From positions 1-32,284 of the forward strand of contig JAHEKP010000015.1 of NCBI GenBank assembly GCA_024638285.1: a stretch of DNA of 32,284 nt. The letters run 5' to 3'. The position numbers were made by a program, and so were the translations under genes. The notes beneath the pieces were generated by a model. That model was given only the letters and a program-made list of their open reading frames with translations, searched no databases and was not told where the DNA came from. Positions 16,770 through 23,177 of the stretch are shown here, piece by piece. Positions within the stretch are counted from its first letter, which is position 1, and every line of letters begins with the position of its first letter. This DNA is from Cryomorphaceae bacterium. Lineage in GTDB: Bacteria; Bacteroidota; Bacteroidia; Flavobacteriales; Schleiferiaceae.

Positions 16770-16827
16770 TGTCCTAAGTTTGTCCGGTACGGGACACCTG
16801 TTACTAAATAAAATTTAGTGACTTTCG
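16770..16827 (+). promoter_or_regulatory. Second copy of the susC-type promoter/operator, after the regulator gene
   Basis: TGTCC at 16770 and TGTCCGG at 16781 repeat the 11-base spacing seen upstream of susC. A further inverted half-site GGACA at 16792-16796 continues the 11-base phasing. CTAAATAA lies at 16804-16811 and ACTTTCG at 16821-16827. Each element falls exactly 11052 bases from its counterpart at 5718-5775 with no gap; by hand count about 33 of 58 positions agree, and the matches are clustered in the boxes. There is no gene downstream on this strand before the terminator at 16875-16908. Confidence 0.5.
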
Positions 16828-16831
16828 TTCT

Positions 16832-16908
16832 TGAGTTAACGAGGGAGTCCACGATTAGTAGATTTCTATTTTTTAAAAACCAGCGTTTCGTGCAACGCTG
16901 GTTTTTTT
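16832..16908 (+). ncRNA. Candidate small RNA co-regulated with susC
   Basis: If the promoter-like element at 16770-16827 is active, transcription would start near 16832 and stop at the intrinsic terminator, giving an RNA of about 75 bases with a strong 3' hairpin and U-tract, the usual form of a bacterial small RNA. No open frame of note lies in it. The start is a guess from the -7 box. The alternative is that this is only the 3' untranslated region of the regulator mRNA. Confidence 0.35.
16875..16908. terminator. Bidirectional intrinsic terminator between regulator and M61 peptidase
   Basis: Stem ACCAGCGTT (16879-16887), loop TCGTGC, AACGCTGGT (16894-16902). It is flanked by AAAAA on the left and a run of seven T on the right, so it can serve both converging genes. 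Confidence 0.9.
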
Positions 16909-16912
16909 ATGC

Positions 16913-18790
16913 CTAATTCTTAAACCATTGGTTTCGCAGCGCTAATTGTGCAGGGGTAGGGTCCCTTTGAAAGCGAATAAAATACTTCTTAGATGCGGTC
17001 TGATATTGGACCCTATAGGGAATGGTAAAGGATGAGTCCCCACGTGTTACATGAAGAGTCCTAAGTGTCCCTTCTACTGGCCCACCGAATTTATCTTCAA
17101 GTTCCGTGCTATAAGGCTTGATACGATCCCCTTCTTGTAGTTGATACGGATGCTCTTTGGGGACCTTCTTTATTTCGATGTAATCTTTGGTACGGACCAT
17201 TCGTGTTTTATAGCCCTTATCTCGAATTGGGTCCATTACCACGGGACCATTATACCTGCGATCGTATGCTATTCCAACTTTTTCCAAATACGATTTAATA
17301 GGGAGTTCCTTGCGTCCAGTAACGTAATCATCGAAGAACTGTTGGAGATCAGGATGGACTAAGGCAACGAATTCAGCGATGATGGCATCGTCTTTAAAAC
17401 TGTTTTCCGGACCGTACGTATCGCGCAAAGCGAGCACAACGTCGTGCAAGTCTTTTTCCCCGTGTGTTAATTCCATAATACGGATATCTAGCAAAGCACC
17501 CATAAGTGCACCGCGTTGATATACTTGGGCGTATTGTTTTTTGTACGGTTTCTTCAAGACATTTTCGCTCATCTCTGTGAAGGACATTTTCTCGGTTGGG
17601 TAGCGGTCGGCCGTACGGATTTTACCTCGAAGTAAGCTTCGCACGTAAGACGTTTCGGTGATCACCTGGCCTTTTAATTGGCTTATTCCTGCGAAGTATT
17701 CCGTAATACCTTCGTAGAGCCATAAATGTTGACTCATTTTAGGGTTGATATAGTTGAAATTTCCTATTTCCTCACTGTGAAGTCCCAGTGGAGTGAGTAT
17801 ATGGAAGAATTCGTGAATACATACGTCCGCCATACCGTCCAGAACCGTTGTTCCGCCAAAATCAGGCAAATAGTAGACGGAGCTGTTGCCGTGTTCCAGC
17901 GCTCCAAAACCTTTGCCGACTAGTGTGCGAATGGCTTTAATGATGGTGCCTATTTTAATTTCCTGTCCGGTAAACAGTCCTTCGAACTCCGTATGGTCTT
18001 TAATGTAAAAGATGAATACATAATTTTCAACTGGAAGATTTCCCTGCAAAAAGGCTTCGATTGCCTTCATGCTGGTTTCTACTTGCTCGTATATTTCTGT
18101 GGATAGTTCGCGCCCATTTTCAGTAAAGACGCCAATGGTCACTTTTGCGCCGCCGAGCTTGAAGGAGGTAGTATCTGGTCGACTGACCATTACTGGGCAA
18201 TCTAGGAATTCATGGTAATTGCGGGCGTAAAAATTCTGAGTATTTCCGTAGCTGTAACTTTCCATGGCACTCAAGCCAAAGAGACTCGGGCTTCTAGTAA
18301 TCTCAAGGGAAACGGGTAGTTCCTCTTGTCCTTCGAAAAAGCCGAAGTAACCTGCCGCATTCAAAAGGAAATTAGTGTGCTCTTGATTATTGGTGCCCGC
18401 TGGTTCAAACACTTTATTCGTACGAATCTGCGCGTCGAAGGTATCTTCAGCCCAATATTCAAGGCGCTGAGGTTTACCGTAGATGGTAAAAGTATTGCCT
18501 TTCCGTTTGACTCTCAGTGGTGCTCCATCAACATCATAGGCTGAGAAATCGTCAATAAATCGGCCATAATCTAGTGTAGCATAAGTGCCGGGTATGGTCG
18601 CTGGGAAATGAAAGTTATAGGTACGTTGATTTGAGGCGGTCCACTGAACCAATTTGGCGTCAACAGATACTTTGACACGATCGTTAACGACTTGCGTGAG
18701 GTCAATAGCATAGGAATGCATACCCGTACTTTGACCAAAAGTGAACGTCGTGATGAACAGAAGTACTAGAGGGAGTTTGTTTTTCATCAT
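16913..18790 (-). CDS. M61-family metallopeptidase (glycyl aminopeptidase type) with C-terminal PDZ-like domain
   Basis: 625 residues with a signal peptide (MMKNKLPLVLLFITTFTFG). The zinc motif HEFFH is at residues 326-330, and a candidate third ligand lies about 30 residues on in HLWLYEGITEYFA (E360 or E364). The N-terminal beta-rich region (VSVDAKLVQW ... FHFPATIPGTY) and the C-terminal PDZ-like segment (about 525-610) are the usual M61 layout. Family members are broad aminopeptidases, some with preference for Gly or acidic residues; here it is probably periplasmic or secreted. It converges on the glucan-locus regulator and shares the terminator with it. No functional link to the glucan locus or the rhodopsin is evident. 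The rhodopsin terminator lies just upstream, so it needs its own promoter, which I could not place. Confidence 0.9.
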   Translation of the reverse strand: MMKNKLPLVLLFITTFTFGQSTGMHSYAIDLTQVVNDRVKVSVDAKLVQWTASNQRTYNFHFPATIPGTYATLDYGRFIDDFSAYDVDGAPLRVKRKGNTFTIYGKPQRLEYWAEDTFDAQIRTNKVFEPAGTNNQEHTNFLLNAAGYFGFFEGQEELPVSLEITRSPSLFGLSAMESYSYGNTQNFYARNYHEFLDCPVMVSRPDTTSFKLGGAKVTIGVFTENGRELSTEIYEQVETSMKAIEAFLQGNLPVENYVFIFYIKDHTEFEGLFTGQEIKIGTIIKAIRTLVGKGFGALEHGNSSVYYLPDFGGTTVLDGMADVCIHEFFHILTPLGLHSEEIGNFNYINPKMSQHLWLYEGITEYFAGISQLKGQVITETSYVRSLLRGKIRTADRYPTEKMSFTEMSENVLKKPYKKQYAQVYQRGALMGALLDIRIMELTHGEKDLHDVVLALRDTYGPENSFKDDAIIAEFVALVHPDLQQFFDDYVTGRKELPIKSYLEKVGIAYDRRYNGPVVMDPIRDKGYKTRMVRTKDYIEIKKVPKEHPYQLQEGDRIKPYSTELEDKFGGPVEGTLRTLHVTRGDSSFTIPYRVQYQTASKKYFIRFQRDPTPAQLALRNQWFKN

Positions 18791-18836
18791 TTAAAGATAG
18801 CGGAAACTCATCCTTTGTTCCCTTGGTACGTATTGG

Positions 18837-18873
18837 TAAAAAAAGAAAGCCCCACGACTTTCGTCGTAGGGCT
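18837..18873 (-). terminator. Intrinsic terminator of the proteorhodopsin gene
   Basis: Read on the minus strand: AGCCCTACGAC, loop GAAA, GTCGTGGGGCT with one mismatch in an 11-base stem, followed by TTTCTTTTTTT. It lies 23 bases after the rhodopsin stop codon. Confidence 0.88.
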
Positions 18874-18896
18874 CACTAACACTCTGAAACGTATGA

Positions 18897-19640
18897 TTAA
18901 GCCGCCTCTGTCTTTGACTCGATTGCCAAAGAATAGATCACAAGACCAAATCCAATTTTGTTGATTGCATCAGCAAGGTTGTAGCACAAGTTGAGTACTT
19001 CCTCGTTTGCTTCGATACCAAGATCCATACCGAAGAAACCTCCAGCAGTACCTAGGATGTAACCGATAGGGTAGATACCCCAACCGATGATTACGAATTT
19101 AGCCAAAGCACTGTTTGCTTTTGCTACTGCACCACCAGCGTTGTTTGCCAATTTAGCAACGTCTCCTTTCCATACCATCCATACGATGTAGAAGTAAGCA
19201 GCACCAGAAATAGCACCCCAAACCCAAGAAACAGCATCATTTGCGTAAAATGCCTCACCGATGTACCCGGTAACTAACATCGCAACTGAAGCTAGGATCA
19301 GTTTGTACAAAATTGATTTTGTACCTCCAGCTTTCTTAGTGATCAAGTAGAACTCAACACACATAAGTGGAACAGTTAAGGTCCAGTCTACATAACGTAG
19401 AACAACTGGACTTCCATTACCGGCAGCGTAAAAATCACGCATGTAGTAGTAGTGCACTGCTGCAATACCAGTAATAAGCCCACTAACGAGCATTGAAGTT
19501 TTCCACTCGTCTGCAACTCTACTTCTTTCGAAGAAGAAGAATACCGAAGCGGCCAACATCGCCATGTAACCGGCGAAGAATGTGAACGATACGTAATCGT
19601 TCGGATCGAATCCCATAGATCCGTCTAAAAATAATGACAT
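18897..19640 (-). CDS. Proteorhodopsin, green-absorbing type, light-driven proton pump
   Basis: 247 residues, seven membrane helices. Helix C reads RYVDWTLTVPLMCVEFYLI: proton acceptor D85, T89 and proton donor E96, the DTE set of outward proton pumps. The residue equal to GPR position 105 is M93, typical of green-tuned flavobacterial proteorhodopsins. H63 (in AVHYYYMRDF) matches the GPR His75 partner of the acceptor. Helix G reads NLADAINKIGFG with the retinal Schiff-base lysine K228 and counter-ion D224. It pumps protons across the inner membrane on light absorption. The E-F loop is long and alanine/asparagine-rich. The gene is divergent from the crtY-blh fusion that would supply its retinal, with 207 bases between the two start codons, and has its own strong terminator, so it is probably monocistronic. 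Confidence 0.97.
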   Translation of the reverse strand: MSLFLDGSMGFDPNDYVSFTFFAGYMAMLAASVFFFFERSRVADEWKTSMLVSGLITGIAAVHYYYMRDFYAAGNGSPVVLRYVDWTLTVPLMCVEFYLITKKAGGTKSILYKLILASVAMLVTGYIGEAFYANDAVSWVWGAISGAAYFYIVWMVWKGDVAKLANNAGGAVAKANSALAKFVIIGWGIYPIGYILGTAGGFFGMDLGIEANEEVLNLCYNLADAINKIGFGLVIYSLAIESKTEAA

Positions 19641-19847
19641 GGTGTTAAAAATTAAAGGTTATAACTACCACTTAACTTACGAATAATACTTTTGTTCACG
19701 ACATGTTAAAATTGAGTTTAAAAACTCATAATAATGCCTATATCGCTCTAAAAAAGCCATTTATACATCTATTTAGCGGTAAGTATAGAACAAAGTAGCC
19801 ACGGAATTGTTGCAAATAATATAAAGGGTCTAATCGACATTTAATCA
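19641..19847. promoter_or_regulatory. Divergent control region between proteorhodopsin and crtY-blh
   Basis: AT-rich intergenic region of 207 bases. It holds an inverted repeat TGAGTTT-AA-AAACTCA at 19713-19728, a candidate shared operator. On the plus strand TACTTTTG at 19687-19694 matches the -7 consensus fully, which would give crtY-blh a leader of about 150 bases; no good TTG lies upstream of it. On the minus strand I found only a near match (TACTTTG, complement of 19790-19796). Promoter calls here are therefore tentative. Confidence 0.4.
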
Positions 19848-21827
19848 ATGAAGCGTTTCGACATAGGTTTTTTGGGAATGGGTGCTGCCAACGGGTTGAT
19901 TTTGCTCGAATTGGAGCGCCGGAATGTATTGCATCAACTCAAAATACTCATTCTTGAACCTGATGCGAAGCTGAAAAATGATAAGACCTATTGTTTTTGG
20001 GCAGATTCCAAACATGAAATCCGTACTCAACTAGAAGATGTACTGTACCACCAGTGGGATACACTTGATACCATGGACGGCCTAGAGGCGCTAGATGATC
20101 AACATTATTATATGGTTGAAAGTAGTGCGCTATATAATAAGGTTAAGTCGGTTACCCAATCGTACGAAAACATCCTTTGGATTAGAGCTGCAGTAGATGG
20201 CCTGAGGACAGAACAAGAAGGCGTCGTACTTTCAGCCGGAGACCATTCATGGGAAGTTCAACAGGTATTTGATAGCAGGCCCCCAAACATTAAAGAACCC
20301 ATAGGGCCGCTGGTCTTGCAAAGTTTTGTGGGTTGGCGCGTCCAATTAAATCAAGACTACTGGACTCCGAACGAGATGAGGTTGATGGATTTTAGCATTC
20401 CTCAAAACGGTTTTACTCAATTCATGTACGTCCTACCAACGGGATCCAAAGAGGCATTGGTTGAAATGACCCGTTTCGGGAGTGAGCCCTTGCCGCATGA
20501 ATTGGCCAGTAATCATCTTAGAAATTACCTCCTATCCAGAGGTTTGTCCTTTGATATTCAACACGAGGAACGCGGTGTGATACCCATGACGCAATATGCA
20601 GAGGTCAAAGATCAGGATGCACGTATTGTCTCTACAGGTGCTCGTGCAGGAATGATTAAAGCCACTACGGGGTACGCCTTTAAGAATATGTTTGTGCATG
20701 CAAAGGAATTGGCAGAAGGCATTATCCAGGAGCGACAGGATTCATCGTGGTTGCGCTTGCCTAAAAGCACTATGAATCGATTCAATTTTTATGATCATTT
20801 ATTGCTGCACATTTTAAAGCACAAACCACACTGGGGTAAAGAAATATTTGAGTCCTTATTCGCGACCCAGAAAGCAAACAAAGTTTTTCAGTTTTTAGAT
20901 GAAAAATCTTCCTTTAAATGGGAGTTGAGCATGTTTGCACGTTTGCCTATTATGAAATTTTTATGGGCCTTGGCAGCCTCTTTTGTAGCAATTGTGGTGG
21001 CAAAGCCCGCTCGATGGGCACCGGTCGTGTTTACTATTTTAGCGCTATTTGCCAATTCTTTTTTGCCCTCTGCCGTGACATTCGGACTGCAAGCCGTGCT
21101 CGTTTTCCTGTTGTTTCTATATGGGATCCCCCATGGAGCCTTAGATGGTTACAGTCACGCGAACCAGGACCGATTGCCAAAATTCATATTACGCTACTGC
21201 TTCATCATGCTGATGGTCATTTTATTTTGGGCCGCCAGTCCCATCATAGGATTGCTGGCTTTTTTAATTTACAGTGCATGGCATTTTGGAGAGACTGACC
21301 TGCGTGAATGGGGCTTTCCTAGTATTGGTCTTTCCTTTTTATGGGGAACCCTGTTATTGACGATGATTTTATTACCGCATCTCACGGAAGTGAATACCGT
21401 GTTCGAAGTGATGGGGGTAGCAACTGTGAATTGGCCCACGGCGTTCGTAAATATGGTCTTTCGAATTGCCCTATCGCTAGGCCTTTTTATGGGCGTTTGG
21501 TTTCGCTCAATCCCCTGGGTCGTTGCCGTAGTGACGCTCAGTTTGACAGCTACTTTACCTTTAGCTACGGCGTTCGGGATCTATTTTGTTTTGCAACATA
21601 GTCTTTCGGGTTGGAACCATCTGAAGTTGTCGCATAAATGGACAAATACGGAAATGTGGATGAAGGCTTTGCCGTTTACAATCGGGGCCGTGGTGTTGTT
21701 TCTATTGATCTTTAGATTCGATAAAAACTCCTTGTTGGCTTGGTCGAGCTATTTTCTAGTATTCCTCAGCGCCATCAGCTTACCGCACATTTACTTCATG
21801 TCTAAACTCTACAAAGACCGATTCTAA
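19848..21827 (+). CDS. crtY-blh: Fusion of lycopene beta-cyclase (CrtY) and Blh-type beta-carotene 15,15'-dioxygenase
   Basis: 659 residues in one open frame. Residues 1 to about 375 are a CrtY-type cyclase: dinucleotide-binding start FLGMGAANG (8-16), LEPD (36-39), KTYCFWAD (46-53), FVGWRVQ (160-166), VEMTRFGSE (205-213) and RGVIPM (242-247). Residues about 385-655 are a polytopic Brp/Blh domain: GIPHGALDG with H429, SAWHFGETD with H479, LQHSLSGWNHLKL with H584 and H591, and SLPHIYFMS with H647. The first half turns lycopene into beta-carotene; the second cleaves it to two retinals, the chromophore of the adjacent proteorhodopsin. Each domain is near full length (separate Blh proteins are about 270-300 residues), so this is a fusion and not an overlap. 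Histidine spacing in the third Blh motif (+7) differs from the HxxxH I recall for the 66A03 Blh. It converges on the phosphoesterase gene; the two stop codons overlap by 4 bases. Confidence 0.93.
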   Translation: MKRFDIGFLGMGAANGLILLELERRNVLHQLKILILEPDAKLKNDKTYCFWADSKHEIRTQLEDVLYHQWDTLDTMDGLEALDDQHYYMVESSALYNKVKSVTQSYENILWIRAAVDGLRTEQEGVVLSAGDHSWEVQQVFDSRPPNIKEPIGPLVLQSFVGWRVQLNQDYWTPNEMRLMDFSIPQNGFTQFMYVLPTGSKEALVEMTRFGSEPLPHELASNHLRNYLLSRGLSFDIQHEERGVIPMTQYAEVKDQDARIVSTGARAGMIKATTGYAFKNMFVHAKELAEGIIQERQDSSWLRLPKSTMNRFNFYDHLLLHILKHKPHWGKEIFESLFATQKANKVFQFLDEKSSFKWELSMFARLPIMKFLWALAASFVAIVVAKPARWAPVVFTILALFANSFLPSAVTFGLQAVLVFLLFLYGIPHGALDGYSHANQDRLPKFILRYCFIMLMVILFWAASPIIGLLAFLIYSAWHFGETDLREWGFPSIGLSFLWGTLLLTMILLPHLTEVNTVFEVMGVATVNWPTAFVNMVFRIALSLGLFMGVWFRSIPWVVAVVTLSLTATLPLATAFGIYFVLQHSLSGWNHLKLSHKWTNTEMWMKALPFTIGAVVLFLLIFRFDKNSLLAWSSYFLVFLSAISLPHIYFMSKLYKDRF

Positions 21828-23080
21828 ACCACTTTCTTTTTTAAGGTAATGTGCGTGATTTCAGGCCACATGCCTACACGCCCTGGAAAGGCTAAAAATC
21901 CAAATCCGCGGTTTACGTGCAATATTTTCCCATTTTGTTCTGGATAAAGCCCCGCCCACTTTGGATATTTGAATTTTACAGGCGACCATTTGATCCATCC
22001 CGGGATCTCAATACCAAACTGCATGCCGTGTGTATGTCCGCTCAGGGTTAAGTGAATTTTGTTGGGATGTTGCTTGACTTCGGCGTCGAAATGTGACGGA
22101 TCGTGGCTCAGAAGTACAGTGAACGCATCTTCTGGGATTTGTTCTAGAGCAGCATTTAGATCTCCGTATTGCGGAAACGGCGGCAACCCCCAATTTTCAA
22201 CACCGGCGAGATACAATTTTGCGCCGTTTCGTTCGAAGTATCGGCTGTCGTTGAGTAAGAGATCCATGCCCATTTCGGCGTGAATTTCCTTTAATCGATC
22301 CATATTAGCAACCTTCGCCTCGGGTGAAGGAAAGCGCCAATAATCCCCATAATCGTGGTTTCCTAAAATTGAAAAAATCCCTGATTTTGCCTTTAAGCGT
22401 TGGAATACAGGAATCCACGGTTCTGCTTCACTGGCCGTGTTGTTCACCATGTCTCCCGTGAATACAATACAATCGGCTCCTAGTTCTGTGACCATATCTA
22501 CGCCGTATTGTACCTTTTCTGTATTGTCGAACGAACCGCTGTGGATGTCCGAAATCTGTGCAATGGTAAAGCCGTCGAACGCGTCTGGCAAGTCTTCGTA
22601 TTCAAGAGTATGCGATATGACGCGATAGCGGTAGCGTCCTTTCCAAATCCCATCAATAATGCCTAAAAAAGGGATGGCTGCAAGGCCGAGGGCCAATTTT
22701 GAAATAAAGGCTCTGCGCTCAGGCAGTACAGTAGGCTGCGTGGTTAGGCCACGGAAAATAAATTGGCCTAATCGGACCACATCTTCGATAAGCAGCGGAC
22801 CAATAGCGATGAGTTTGGGAACGGCCAACAATATAGAGGCTCCCATGAGTAGGCTGAGGTAGCGGTATTCCACTTTCCCGTTTGTCATCATTACAGCCAA
22901 AGTGATCGAGAATACGACGTAAGCAATGGTAATACCCCAGTACACATAGGGAGTGGCGCTACTGCGAAAGACAGTTTTAAACGCTTGATAGGCGTAAAGG
23001 TCGATGGCGAGCATGAACCCAAGGGTGAAGAATATTCTGAAGATCATAATATCTGTATGGATGCTTAATAACAACGCCAT
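21824..23080 (-). CDS. Membrane-anchored calcineurin-like metallophosphoesterase
   Basis: 418 residues. Four hydrophobic segments fill about residues 11-100, followed by a twin-helix region and a linker (ERRAFISKLALGLAAIPFLG, then IDGIWKGRYRYRV). The phosphoesterase domain has all five blocks: ISDIHSGSF (D178, H180), FTGDMVNN (D210), GNHDYG (240-245), LLSHDP (H326) and LSGHTHGMQ (H349, H351). These bind two metal ions; the family includes YaeI/YkuE-type enzymes linked to envelope lipids such as UDP-diacylglucosamine, but the substrate here is unknown. An alternative start at the methionine 12 residues in (MIFRIFFTLGF) gives a cleaner membrane-helix N-terminus. It is divergent from polA (97-base gap) and overlaps the stop of crtY-blh. 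Confidence 0.92.
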   Translation of the reverse strand: MALLLSIHTDIMIFRIFFTLGFMLAIDLYAYQAFKTVFRSSATPYVYWGITIAYVVFSITLAVMMTNGKVEYRYLSLLMGASILLAVPKLIAIGPLLIEDVVRLGQFIFRGLTTQPTVLPERRAFISKLALGLAAIPFLGIIDGIWKGRYRYRVISHTLEYEDLPDAFDGFTIAQISDIHSGSFDNTEKVQYGVDMVTELGADCIVFTGDMVNNTASEAEPWIPVFQRLKAKSGIFSILGNHDYGDYWRFPSPEAKVANMDRLKEIHAEMGMDLLLNDSRYFERNGAKLYLAGVENWGLPPFPQYGDLNAALEQIPEDAFTVLLSHDPSHFDAEVKQHPNKIHLTLSGHTHGMQFGIEIPGWIKWSPVKFKYPKWAGLYPEQNGKILHVNRGFGFLAFPGRVGMWPEITHITLKKKVV

Positions 23081-23177
23081 GAGATGAGGATTGTTTCGGT
23101 CACAAAACTCGGTATTTGCCTTGAAGTAGCTATCTTACTTCCCTTATTTTTCTGTAGCTACACGCAAAATCTATTCC

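Noticed and set aside
17968-17975. TGTCCGG inside the M61 gene as a further regulator site
   Set aside because: Single copy without the 11-base partner, within coding sequence; another single copy lies near 4558 in the isomerase-like gene.
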